From positions 138,903,560-138,967,559 of the forward strand of contig NC_134085.1 in NCBI RefSeq assembly GCF_000715075.1: a stretch of DNA of 64,000 nt, written 5' to 3'. Positions 1-11,856 of the stretch are shown here, in pieces (within the stretch, counting starts at the first letter, position 1; every line of letters starts with the position of its first letter). The position numbers and the translations under genes are program-made. The notes beneath the pieces are model-generated. The model was not told the origin of the DNA, ran no database searches, and saw only the letters and a list, made by a program, of their open reading frames with translations. This DNA is from Nicotiana tabacum (taxonomy: Eukaryota; Streptophyta; Magnoliopsida; Solanales; Solanaceae).

Positions 1-3000
1 TCGAACCAGCTGTAATAACCCATACCTGCAATATTAGGTGCAATTATCTGATATACCATATAACTCAAACACTCGAAACGATAATTTCTATTCACAGTAG
101 CTACACATAATAATCGAATATCGATAGGAAACCTCTTAACAACTAAAGCCTCATTCCAACACTTTCACATACTGCCAATGATAAAGGAAACACGCAATAA
201 ATCATAAACATTTCCTATGTCAACCATTCATGAAGTCATTTCTCTCCTGGTAATAACCATAGCAAATTTTGAACCGAACCTCAATATTTACCCATCACAC
301 ATACTGAAATCAAATCCGTTCGCATTCATTAATGATTTCAACGATCTCTTCTAACCAAACACACTACTCAGGTGACATGACCCATCAATACATGCCTAAG
401 CCACAACTTGCATAATACGTGCACCAATAAGACACAGTTCGAACATACTCAAATCATGAAAATGAATCAGCTGAGAGAGTTGTACCTCAAACTCACCAGT
501 ATTGCCACAACACAAGGCTGAGACCCTGTCTCACATCATAGAAATAGGACACACAAATTTGACCCGCAAGGTCATGTTTCCACACAGCTTTGCTGCAACA
601 CGCGATCATATCCAAATACTACTCCACATGAAACACCTCAAGTCACTATGCTTGAAATCGACAACCATGCTCAATTGATGTCTGGAGACAAAGCAAATCA
701 TTACACCCATGGTGAAACAAATAACACACACCACGCAAACCTGATAAAACATAACCGGTACGTTATCCACCGAGCAACACCCAATTACTCATCCCGCTCG
801 ACTTCCACTACTACAACTCCTATCGGAGCCAGACGATCCAGTGCGCGGCACCAAATTAATAACGAAATCAACAACCTCGCCCAGCGACATGCCTAGCCAT
901 GTGAAACTCATCTAAAAAGTCGCCCAACACCGGAATTTAATTAATGATAGCAACCTTTGCACTGACATCCATCACGAATGCCCAATTAAGAAAGCAATCC
1001 TTCCCAACCGTTCGTTGGTCCTTTGAAATATAAACCACTCTGCTAGATCATAATCCAATGCATTTCATCACTCAACCCGTGGCATTTTCAGTATTGCCCG
1101 TAGCGCAATAGTTCAGAATCACTCAACACTAAGACAACCAGTCTGAATTCTGACATCACATCCAAAATCTGACATACCAGCAAACAAAGATCCACTCAAG
1201 CCTCCATATCCTGATTGACGCTAAACGGTGCCGAATACACACGATCCACCACCACAACCTAGCCTGTACATGAGAACTCCCAGTCTCCAACTCCATATGG
1301 CACACAAATCATCATACCTGATTCTAGTTTCCACCGTGCGAATACATGCACACTTTTGATACCTAATCATTCCACGATAAATACTCTAACATTTCCATGT
1401 TCCATACAAGCAACTCGAATATCAGCAGTCGATCCAGCCTTAAAGTACCGCAATACTATTGAAGTGTCATCAACTTAATCACATTGGCCTTTTTTTTCTG
1501 AAACATATACCCTCTACAAATCACTATGATTAGAAATACAATTTCCTTAATCATCTGAAGATCATTCACCCTAATCATCTGAAGTTCATCCCTCTAATCA
1601 CGTAAAGTTGCCCGTACTGCCTAAGAATATTATGAATTTCCATTCAGAACTAAACCATAACCTTACACATGCAAATCTCAATCCTTCACAACATATCGCA
1701 TATACCATATCATCCTAAGGTAACATGAGGACTTCACCTCCCTTTCGAACCATGAACGTTTACGTACTCAACTAGTCAAGAACTTTCATTGATCCCATCT
1801 AGAAGAAAAATCATTACACATCCCATGCTCTGCATGACATACATAGGTCTTGTTCAAATTCTTACAATACCGACACGACGGATGCGATCTGTATAAATTC
1901 ATAACACCGCCGAATCAACAATTCATTGGATCTATACTTTTGGTAAGAACTATCACCTCATTATGAACCAAACAATAGTCTTATCCCCTTAATTTACTTC
2001 ATATACTCAGATTGCACTGATCTCGAATTCAATGATCTCGTCTCACCCATTACGAACTGCTCAGGCAATAAGCCACCCTAGACATAATCAAAAGTTACAT
2101 ATGATGCCCTAATATGCCAATAGGCTATCAATTCGAATGCGATACAAAAAAAGAAAACGAACTCTGGAAGGAATTACCAATCCCACGCACTAATACGGAC
2201 TTTTCTTAGAAAACAGGAAACAAGGCATACAAAATAGCATATAGAAAACTATACTCAACATCATACTATTGCGGCGTGCAACCCGATCCAGATAACATAC
2301 CCATGGCGGCGTGCCACCCGATCCACACATAGATCTCACATAAGGAGATGCACATCGAGCCAAATTTGCTCATTACTACAAAATACCGAGTATCAGTCGT
2401 AAGCATGCTAAGTGTATAATAATATCTCTGAGGGACATATAGCATTATAAGCTACAAAACTCAAGCACAACTGAGGTGCGATGTACATTCTGAATTTCAA
2501 AAGCCAAGATGCTCATATAACGTCATTCCTACGCGGATTCTCAACATATAGCAATTTCTCAAGCCGCCTCACAACTCACACGGCACAATGCATTACTACG
2601 CGAAATATTTGACAACGAAACATCAACCTAACTACTCCTCCATGAGGACCGCATTACTAAAATCCACATATCTGTCCTGATATAGAGCCATTATTCACAT
2701 TAAATCTATCCACCGACTGCAAGCTGATTCTGATCACACTGAGATAGTTTGATAACCTTTTAAATGTCCATAATAACTCCCATTTTTCTCATAACACACA
2801 AGAGCAACCATCACAATCAGAGTAATCCTCCCCAGTTCACAACCCAATAAGCCAAGTGCCCTCCAGGCATGAATCTTCAATTTAACGACACCATCACAAA
2901 CTTCATACTTGGTTTACATCTTTAATCAATCAAGTGATCACATGCCACACTTATATAATCTTCCCGTGGGACACACTCCCACAACCTACCACAACAATAT

Positions 3001-4294
3001 CTGGAGCGTACCTCCAAACCACCGGTCGCACTAACGCTGAAGAGCGATCAAGAATCATTAACCAGGATGCAAAACCCTTTTTACAAAACACCGATCTTAG
3101 GTGACACTGAAGACAATACCAACTTACCGTAAACATCGAAACTTATCTCATGCTCATCCGAGCTCATGATATCTTGTCAAAATTTTCCTTCACTCGTGCC
3201 ATTCTCGGCCCAATTTCCACAACCAGAACTGATTCACCAGCATGCATCAAATCGGAACTAACATAGTACATAACCGCACAATCCTCTAACCAATAGCAAG
3301 CTCCCCAACTTGGCTCGAAGCCATAGATCACAACACACTATACTCATAACGCATATACTCCATTATTGCCTCAATACCTTAGTGAGGTTAAACTCAAATC
3401 CTCTGTAAGCTTGTGTAAACACATTTCATCTAGTACTTCAACTCTTTGGCAATCTCGCAATAGTTAAACTCACTCTCTTAAGTGAACCAAAAATTTCAAA
3501 CTTCAACACTTACAATTCATTTGCACATGAGATCTTCTGTCATTCACATGAGGATCACACCGCCTCAGCACACTTCACGGGAGATAACCCACCTGCTTCG
3601 CCTCAATATAACATTTTCGTATACCTTCCACCGCCATAAGCATTACGCAGTCACTTGATCTTCCTGAGTCTGTACTCATACCGCAACATGAAATTTACTT
3701 CACTCCCAACTAGGAGTCATGAAAAGATTCTTCAAACGCCCATAACTCGGGCTATAACTTGAATCAAGATAGACTTCAAGCATCTACTCATTCTTCCATC
3801 ATTCAACAGACCCCTTCTCGTCGCTTCCAATTCGTATGGATATGCCTCGTAGAACTAACATACTTCTCCCATAGCCACAACCGTCATTTCACTAACGGGG
3901 ACACTACCGAACATATAAGTCCAAAAACACTTGTTTACACAATTAGCACCTCGGCGCTCCAGCCATAGGCAAAGATCCAACCTCAAGTCCTTCAGACTGG
4001 CCCACCATAAACTCACAGAGATTACACATCGCCCCTCGGTCGGGGAATCACAAGCCATCGGGCACATCTGATACTAAGCGCCCATGCGCGCACACGAACG
4101 TGTGGAGGTAATTTCAAAAGTTTCTTTTCAGGATGAATCAAGGACGCACGATAAGAATTCAAGAATGTGAAGTTTTACTAAAAGTTATGCAGCCTCTCGA
4201 GGATAAATACAGACGTCTCCGTACCGATCCGCGAGACTCTACTAAACCGGCTCATAACTCGCGAGACCAATTAACCTAGGATCTGATACCAACT
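1..4294 (-). mobile_element. Element A, non-coding interior of a LARD-like LTR retrotransposon (incomplete)
   Basis: The stretch lies directly downstream (minus strand) of the LTR and primer site at 4283-4295, so it is the interior of a minus-strand LTR element that continues beyond the left edge. No gag, protease, RT or integrase motif is visible in any frame; the longest minus-strand frames are about 60-70 codons and lack family features. The part from about 1260 to 4294 resembles, in the same order, the interior of element C (about 29370-31729): shared words include AACTCCCAGTCTCCAA, the ACTTGGCTC-AAGCCATA block and the region after the leader. That argues for a family with a conserved non-coding interior rather than random decay. 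What the interior does is unknown. Confidence 0.7.
4283..4291 (-). other. Primer binding site of element A (initiator-Met tRNA type)
   Basis: On the minus strand it reads TGGTATCAG, the start of the complement of the initiator-methionine tRNA 3' end, three bases inside the LTR end. It fixes both the orientation (minus) and the identity of the adjoining repeat as a 5' LTR. Confidence 0.85.
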
Positions 4295-5095
4295 TGTCAC
4301 GACCCCAACCCCGGTCATGATGGCGCCCTACACACTGCTAGGAAAGCCCGACCATTCAACAACATTATCCCAAATTCTTATTCAGATTATAGATAAATAT
4401 CACAGAGAATTTACTAAGTCATTACATTCAAGAGTATAATTAATAATAAAATCTGTGGAAGTTCAATTAAAATACCACACCATAGCCCAATAGAATCAGG
4501 TGTCACGAATATGAGCCTCTAATACAGAATATCCACCTATTACAAGTCTGTCTAGGAAAAATACGGAATAAAAGATAGAGATAGAGGGGAGAGATCAAGG
4601 CTGCGAATGCTATGCAGCTACCTCGATACTCCCGGATACTGCTGCTCAGCTAAACAAATCCTCACTTAACTTGTAGTGTACTTAGATCTGCACACAAGGT
4701 GCAGGGAGTAATGTGAGTACTCCGACCTAGTGAGTAATAAACATAAATAAAGGCTGAGAATAAGAAATCATGGAAAAATACAAAGTAAACTATAACTGGC
4801 AGTTTAGAACAGCAAATGGTGAAGCAACAAGCCAATTAAGTCAGAGTACCAAATACTGAGACAGGTATAACAGATAAAAACAAATGCATGAGTGCAATGC
4901 AATGCATATGATGGTACACTCTAGTACCCACTGCAGCGTGCAGCCCGAGCCATCCATTTATTTATCGTCGACGGCGCTCACTGGGGGTGTGTGCAGACTC
5001 CGGAGGGGCTCCTACAAACCAAGCGCAATATCAAGCCATCTCGTGACATCAAATCTAGGCCCTCGGCCTCATATCAATCTCAGTATAATTGCCCA

Positions 5096-5220
5096 GGCTC
5101 TCGGCCTCAATATCAATGTAATCAACCAGCCTCTCAGCCTCAATATCAATGTAATCAACCAGGCTCTCGGCCTCAATATCAATGTAATCAACCAGGCTCT
5201 CGGCCTCAATATCAATATAA
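5096..5220. repeat. 33-bp tandem repeat, about 4 copies, in the A LTR
   Basis: Copies start at 5096, 5129, 5162 and 5195; the unit begins GGCTCTCGGCCTCAATATCA. The first word is the GGCCTCGGCCT motif that occurs once or twice in the corresponding place of the element C LTRs, so the array arose by expansion of an ordinary LTR segment. Because 33 is a multiple of 3, it opens spurious reading frames on both strands. Confidence 0.9.
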
Positions 5221-6297
5221 CATTGTTGCGGCGCACAAACCGATCCATGCTCAGTCCAGAAATCATCATAAGCCCTTTGGGCATTTGTAAAACAGTAGTT
5301 CTCAGCCCGAAATATCATTTAGAAATAACATTTAAGTTTTCAAATCTTATAAAGATGGCTGTGTTTGCAAAACAGTATTTAAAACCTTGGACTGAGGTCA
5401 AATAATATGCCAAATATGCAAAAGCAATGATATCAATCCCTGAAGGATTCAAATAATTGGCAAGAAGCCTACAATTGAAAACATGACCAAGGATATAAAT
5501 TTTTTAACAAAATAAGTAAGGAAAACCAGTCAAAAATCCCCTAAGGGTTCTACAGGTCGGAACAAGGCCCCAAGCATGACAACAAGCCCAATTCACAATA
5601 ATAAAGTATACGTCTCAACCAAAAATGTAGTAAAATATCTCTCGGGACGGACCAAGTCACAATCCCGAACGGTGCTCTACCCCACACTCGTTATCCGACG
5701 TGCAAGTCACCTCAATATAGCGTTACGATGTGAAATTCTGGGGTTTCAAACCCTCAGGACATCATTTACATCAATTACTCACCTCGATCCGGTCCAAAAT
5801 CTAGCCCGCGATGCCTCGCCCACACGAATCAACCTCCGGATACTCCAAATATAGCCACAATCAGTACATAATCATTAAAATATGCTAAGGGAGCGAAGCC
5901 AACTCGAAAATATCCAATTTAACATCAAAATCCCGAAATTGCTCAAACCCGGCCCCCGGGCCCACACTTCGGAATTCGAAGAAACTCACAAAATCCGACA
6001 ACCCATTCAACCACGAGTCCAACCATACCAAAATTACTAAATTCCGATAACAATTCGGCCTCCAAATCTAGAATTTTCGTTTTTGAAAAGTTTACAAATT
6101 TCTTCCATTTGATTCACTAATTCTTGATGAAAATAACCATGAAATTATTAAATATAATCACTTTTGGATATAGAATACTTACCCCAATCCATATGGTGAA
6201 AATCGCTTCGAAAATCGCTTCAATCCGAGCTCCATAGCTCCAAAAATGAGAAAACTCACGGACTACCCGAATCATACACTGTCCAGAAATTTTCGCG

Positions 6298-6440
6298 GTT
6301 ACTGTTCATGGGTACTGTTCACGGCACTGTATACGGGGATACTGTTCATATGTATTGTACACGGTACTGTACACGGATACGGTTCATGTTTACTGTACAT
6401 GGTACTGTACACGGATACTGTTCACGCAGATGTGGTTACT
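6298..6440. repeat. Degenerate 12-13-bp repeat tract (TACTGTTCACGG words) in the A LTR
   Basis: About eleven copies of words such as TACTGTTCACGG, TACTGTACACGG and TACTGTTCATGG follow one another at 12-13-bp spacing. The tract sits next to the segment AGTCCAGAAATTTTCGC, whose counterpart in element D (CGAAAATCCCTGGACAG) adjoins an equally repetitive but different set of words. Confidence 0.8.
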
Positions 6441-7467
6441 GTTCACACGTGCGAAAAATACAGAAACTGCCCAGAAAATTGCAGTAGCTTTTCGTTTCAC
6501 TAAAAAGGCTCTAACTCCATCTTACGAACTCAGAATTCGATGATTCTTGTTCCTATGATTCACAAATAATAATACAAACATAGCCCTTCAGTCGAAACTC
6601 AATTCGGAGCTCATTTGCTCAGTTCAATACCCATTTCGCTCGTTAAATAATTAACTCATGTTTCGTGTCAAAAACCCAATCGTGACTTGATGAAATTAGA
6701 CCAAACTTTCCAGATCACTCCTATAATTCATTATTTAAATTCTGGAAATCTTGAAATAAAATTTCAATCTCTAGAACTAAGAATGGACCTTTGGATCATT
6801 ACATGCTTATGCTCAAATGGCAAAAATCTTCCAAAAACTCTTCCAAAACTTATCCGAGCCTCATGGGACCCCGACCAAACATGCCAACATAATTCATAAC
6901 ATTATTCAAACCTCTTCCAATCATCAAAATACCTCAAACAACATCATATTACCCAAAACTCATCGAATTCAAGCCTAATTTTCTAAAAACTTCCGAAATA
7001 CACTTTTGGTCAAAAACCCGACCAAATCACGTCCGAATGACCTGAAATTTTGCACACATATCCAAAATAACCTAACGAAGCTACAGAAACTCTCGGAATT
7101 CCATTCCGACTCTCGGATCAAAATCTCACCTATCAGCTGGAATTCGCCAAAATACTAACTTCACCAATTCAAGCCTAATTCTACACCGGACCTCCAAAAT
7201 TACTTCCGATCACACTCCTAAGTCACAAAGCATCCCCCGAAGCTAACTGAATCATCGGAATTCATATCCGAACCCTCTAAGTCATAAGTCAACGTCCGGT
7301 TGACTTTTCCAAAACAAACCTTCCTTAAAGAGATTAAGTGTCTCATTTCCTACTAAAACCAATCCAAATCAATTCGTTCACACCCAACACTGATAATGAA
7401 GCATAAAGAAATAGGAAATGGGGGAAACGGGGTGGTAACTCACAAGACGACTGGTCGGGTCATCACA

Positions 7468-8850
7468 ATCTAACACGTGGGATGGATCGCCATGATATTT
7501 CTGAAGCATGGACACATGAAACATTGGATGCACGGCTGATAAGCTCGGCGGCAAAACAAGTCTATAAGCCACCTCTCCCACTCGATCAAGAATCTCAAAT
7601 GGACCAATGAACCTAGGGCTAAGCTTGCCCTTCTTCCCGAATCTCATCACGCCCTTCATAGGTGATACTTAAAGCAATACCCGCTCACCAACCATAAAAG
7701 ACACATCTCAAACCTTGCGGTCTGCATAACTCTTTTGCCTGGACTGAGCTGTACGAAGCCTATCCTGAATAATCCTGACCTTATCCAAGGCATCCTGAAC
7801 CAGATCCGTACCCAACAACTGGGCCTCCCCTGGCTCAAACCATCCAACCGGAGATTGACACCGCCTACCATATAAAGCCTCGTAAGGAGCCATATGGATA
7901 CGCGACTGGTATCTGTTGTTGTAGGCAAACTCTGCTAAAGGTAAGCACTGATCCCATGAACCTCCAAAGTCGATGACACAAGCTCGGAGCATATCCTCCA
8001 AAATCTGAATAGTTCGCTCGGACTACCCGTCCGTCTGAGGATGAAATGTTGTACTCAACTCAACCTGGGTGCCCAACTTTCGCTGAACTGCTCTCCAAAA
8101 ATGCGAGGTAAACTACGTACCTCGGTCCGAAATGATAGATACAGGAACACCATGAAGACGAACAATCTCCCGGATATAAATCTCAGCTAACCTTTCGGAT
8201 GAATAGGAGACTGCCACAAGAATGAAATGCGCTGACTTGGTCAGCCTATCAACAATGACCCATACTGCATCGAACTTCCTCCGAGTCTGCGGGAGTCTAA
8301 CAACGAAATCCATAGTGATCCGCTCCCATTTCCACTCAGGAAGCTCAATCCTCTGAAATAAACCATCAGGCCTCTGATGCTCGTACTTAACCTGCTGACA
8401 ATTCAAACACCGAGCTACATATGCAACGATATCCTTCTTCATTCTCCGTCACAATAATGCTGCCACAAATTCTTATACATCTTCGCGCGCCCGGATGAAT
8501 AGAGCACTAGGAGCTATGAGCCTCCTCTAAAATCAACTCTCGGAGCCCATCCACATTAATCAAGCAAACTCGCCCCTGCAATCTCAAAACTCCATCATCA
8601 CCTAAGGTAACCTGTTTGGCACCTCCATGTTGTACCGTGTCTCTAAGGATACACAAATGGGGTTCATCAAACTGCCGATCACAGATATGCTCCAATAAAG
8701 AAGAACGAGCGACCTGCAAGCTAATACTCGACTAGGCTCAGAAATATCTAACCTCACAAACCGATTGGCCAAAGCCTGAATATCCAAAGCAAGTGGCCTC
8801 TCACCGACCTGAATGTAGCAAGAATACCCATACTGAATCAACCCATAGCT
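7468..8850 (-). pseudogene. Element B, chromovirus pol remnant: RNase H/integrase linker and integrase
   Basis: Minus-strand integrase of a Tekay/Del-like Ty3/Gypsy element. Read from right to left: the RNase H-integrase linker (about 8850-8510), the second half of the zinc-binding HHCC module (RCLNCQQVK, near 8400), the catalytic core with the first Asp in TMDFVV (near 8320), the second in ISDRGT (near 8120), Glu in the QILEDML region (near 7995), then the GPFE-type C-terminal fold (near 7600). From 8442 leftward it stays in one frame but has in-frame stops at about 8113, within the following HPQTDG segment, and twice between 7708 and 7660; upstream of 8442 the frame changes. It is cut at 7468, soon after [17 protein letters not shown], by the LTR of A, so any chromodomain is lost. 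Gag, protease and RT are missing. Clearly inactive. Confidence 0.85.
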
Positions 8851-10248
8851 TTACCCCTTGATTCCACACCAATCCGCTCGAATCTAGTCACAAGTTACTT
8901 AATTACATAAATAAGTGCTAAATGAATCAACCCCAATGCATGAAAATGAGTTTTTCCCAAAAAGTCAAAATCACCCCGGGCCCACGTGGTCAAAACTCGA
9001 GGTTCGGACCAAAACCCGATTACCCATTCCCCCACGAATCCAAATATATAATTTGTTTTGAAATCAGACCTGAAATTGAGGTCGAAATCCAAAATTTTAG
9101 AAAAACCTAGGATCTACCCAAAACACCCAATTTCCCCCATGAAAATCTTTGATTTGAAGTTGAAATCATGTTAAAAGATGTTAAGGAGTGAAGAAAATAA
9201 GTTAGAAATCACTTACCAACGTTTTGGAGAAGAAAAGTTGTTTGAAAAATCACCTCTTATGTTTTTGGGGTTTTGAAAAGTGGAAAATAATTAAAATTTA
9301 CGTTTATTTATACCCCTCTCAGACCCCCTGTGCGGACCGCATCAAATGGACCGCGGCCGCGCAGGCCACCCTGAAGACCTGCAGTTCAGCACCCTGTGCG
9401 AACCGCACAAAGGCAACTGCGGCCGCATAGCCTCCACCGCGCTCCGCACAAAGGCGACCACGGCCGCGCTGTCCCTTCCGCAGTCATATGCAATTTCTCG
9501 TGGACTGCACTAGAGGGTTCAGAGACCTGCAACTTCCTGAACCTGCAACATCTAACTTTCTAAGCCTAAGGCACCCTAGAACCTACTCGAAACTCACCCG
9601 AGCCCTCGAAACTCCAACCCAAGTATACACACAACCTCAAAAACATCCTACGGACATATTCGTGTAATCAAATCACCAAAATAACATCATGAACATCGAA
9701 TTAAACCTCAAGATCAATAAAATTTCTCGAAAACTCTTTTAAACATCCAATTTCCCAATTAAGGTCCGGATCACGTCAAACGACATCTGTTTTTAATCAC
9801 ATTTCACACGAATGACTCAAATCATATATAAGACCTGTACCGGGCGCCGGAACCAAAATACGGGCCCGATACCATCACATTCTAATCAGTTTTCATTTCG
9901 AATTTCTTTAAACAATTTCAGAAAATAATTTCACTTAAAAATTTATTACTCGGGCTTGGGACCTTGGAATTCGATTCCGGACATACGTTCAAGTCCCATA
10001 TTTTCCTCCAGACCCTCCGGGACCGTCAAATCACGGGTCCGGGTCTGTTTACCCAAAAGGTTGACCGTAGTCAAATTAACTCATTTTAAAGTCAAGACTT
10101 AATATTTTTCACAGAATTTCATATTTAAGCTTTTTAGTTACGCGCTCGGACTGCGCACATAAATCGAGGCTATTCTAAATGAGGTTTCCAGGGCCTTGGA
10201 GGCACAAAATTCAATTAAAAATAGGTGATGACCCTTTGGGTCGTCACA
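8851..10248 (-). mobile_element. LTR F, truncated 5' LTR probably belonging to element B
   Basis: On the minus strand it starts TGTGACGACCCAAAGGGTC at 10248, flush with the tandem array on its right. It has a TATA-like box (9305-9312) with GC-rich words upstream (TGCGGTCCGCACAGGG, GCGGCCGCAG, about 9320-9480). Its downstream end is lost and joins the pol remnant B near 8850. The order LTR then integrase on one strand suggests one element with a large internal deletion that removed the LTR end, primer site, gag, protease and RT. The exact junction is not resolved. Confidence 0.65.
9305..9312 (-). promoter_or_regulatory. TATA-like box of LTR F
   Basis: The minus strand reads GGGGTATAAATAAACG. 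It lies after a GC-rich tract and before an A/T-rich leader, the usual LTR promoter layout. Transcription start not determinable. Confidence 0.5.
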
Positions 10249-10540
10249 GTCGACCTCCTCTTTTTGGCGATGTCTCTTGGCCGTACAAGGTCGACCTCTT
10301 CTTTTTTGGCGGAGGCTCTTGGCCGTAGGGTTCGACCTTTTCTTTTCTGGCGATGGCTCTTGGCCGTACGGGGTCGACATCTTCTTTTTTGGCGAAGGCT
10401 CTTGGCCGTAGGGGTCGACCTCTTCTTTTTTGGCGAAGGCTGTTGACCGTAGGGGTCGACCTCTACTTTTTTGGCGAAAGCTCTTGGCCGTAGGGGTTGA
10501 CCTCTTCTTTTTCTAGCGATGGCTCTTGGACTTAAAGAGC
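10249..10540. repeat. 41-bp tandem repeat, about 7 copies
   Basis: Units begin GTCGACCTCTTCTTTTTTGG and end CTCTTGGCCGTAGG; successive starts (for example 10249 and 10290) are 41 bp apart. It is the first of three adjoining arrays, read here as the 3' untranslated region of the old minus-strand element G. Confidence 0.9.
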
Positions 10541-11453
10541 ATTATTTTGAACGTATCGAAATGTTAACCCGTCGCCGTTTGATCAAGGTCGAACTCTTCT
10601 TCTTTGGTGAAGGCCCTTGGCCTTAAAGGGTGTTATTTCGAACGTATCAAAATGTTAACCCGTTGTCCTTCGATCAAGGTCGAACTCTTCTTCTTTGGCG
10701 AAGGCCCTTGGCCTTAAAGGGTGTTATTTCGAACGTATCGAAATGTTAACCTGTCGTCGTTTGATCAAGGTCGAATTCTTCTTCTTTGGCGAAGGCCTTT
10801 GGCCTTAAAAGGGTGTTATTTTGAATATATCGATATGTTAACCCGTCGTCGTTCGATCAAGGTCAAACTCTTCTTCTTTGGCGAAGACCCTTGGCCTTAA
10901 ATGGTGTTATTTCGAACGTATCGAAATGTTAACCCATCATCGTTAGATCAAGGTCGAATTCTTCTTCTTTGGCGAAGGCCCTTGGCCTTAAAGGGTGTTA
11001 TTTCGAATGTATCGAAATGTTAACCCGTCATCGTTTGATCAAGGTCGAATTCTTCTTCTTTGGCGAAGGCCCTTGGCCTTAAAGGGTGTTATTTCGAACG
11101 TATCGAAATGTTAACCCATCGTCGTTCGATCAAGGTCGAACTCTTCTTCTTTGGTGAAGGCCCTTGGTCTTAAAGCGTGTTATTTCGAGCGCATCGAAAT
11201 GTTAACCTGTTGTTGTTCGATCAAGGTTGAATTCTTCTTCTTTTTCGAAGGCCCTTGGCCTTGAAGGGTGTTATTTCAAACGTATCGAAATGTTAACTTG
11301 TCGCCGTTCGATCAAGGTCGAACTCTTCTTCTTTGGCGAAAGCCCTTGGCCTTAAAGGGTATTATTTTGAGCGTATTGAAATGTTAACCCGTCGTCGTTT
11401 GATCAAGGTAGAAATTCTTCTTCTTTGGCGAAGGCCTTGGCCTTAAAGGGTGT
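10541..11453. repeat. 91-bp tandem repeat, about 10 copies
   Basis: Each unit holds AAGGTCGAACTCTTCTTCTT, then GGCCCTTGGCCTTAAAGG, TGTTATTTCGAACGTATCG and AAATGTTAACCCGTCGTCG. Starts at 10587 and 10678 give a period of 91 bp. Half of the unit is related to the neighbouring 41-bp repeat (GTCGA-CTCTTCTTCTTTGGCGAAGGC), so the longer unit looks like the shorter one plus an added 50-bp segment. Confidence 0.9.
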
Positions 11454-11760
11454 TCCTTGGGGGGAGTCCCAATTTGCTTAATTTTGCTTGCGCTGGGGAA
11501 TATGATGTATTTCCTGGGGGAGTCCCAATTGGCTTAATTCTGCTTGCATTGGAGAATATGATGCATTTCTTGGGGGAGTCCCAATTTTCTTAATTTTTCT
11601 TGCACTGGAGAATATGATGCATTTCCTGGGGGAGTCCCAATTTTCTTAATTTTGCTTGCGCTGGAGAATATGATGCATTTCCTAGGGGAGTCCCGGTTTG
11701 CTTAATTTTGCTTGCGCTGGAGAATATGATGCATTTCCTGGGTGAGTCCCAGTTTATATG
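11454..11760. repeat. 56-bp tandem repeat, about 6 copies
   Basis: Units start GGGGAGTCCCAATTTGCTTA and include TTGCTTGCGCTGGAGAATAT and GATGCATTTCCTG. GGGGAG or its variant occurs at 11461, 11517, 11572, 11628, 11685 and 11740. Sequence unrelated to the two preceding arrays. Confidence 0.88.
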
Positions 11761-11856
11761 GTCTCTTGGCGTCTTCGAATTTTTTTATGATGACGATCAT
11801 TCCCTGTTCGTGTATCTGGGAGAATGCTCCTGCTTCTATTCCATTTAAAAAAATAG

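Larger units (their letters stand above)
4295..7467 (-). mobile_element. 5' LTR of element A (Tekay/Del-like)
   Basis: On the minus strand it begins TGTGATGACCCGACCAGTC and ends TCGTGACA, followed by the primer site. Its start and most of its length align with the plus-strand LTR of element D (39264-42184, starting TGTGACGATCCGGACAGTC). Length is 3173 bp. It contains a 33-bp tandem repeat (5096-5220), the conserved block around 4978-5012 and a tract of TACTGTTCACGG-like words (6298-6440). Its outer edge abuts the integrase of another element (B), so A inserted there; the 5 bp beside it (7468-7472, ATCTA) should be the target duplication, with the partner outside the window. Confidence 0.85.

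Noticed and set aside
648..896. Plus-strand 82-codon frame
   Set aside because: Antisense to the interior of element A, low-complexity His/Asn/Thr composition, no similarity seen.
3855..4067. Minus-strand 70-codon frame just after the leader of element A, in the position of gag
   Set aside because: Composition is odd (Trp/Cys-rich), no gag motif, and the corresponding part of element C is not open.
4884..5405. Plus-strand frame of 173 codons and overlapping frames on both strands
   Set aside because: Opened by a 33-bp (11-codon) tandem repeat inside an LTR; three or more frames are open at once over the same repeat.
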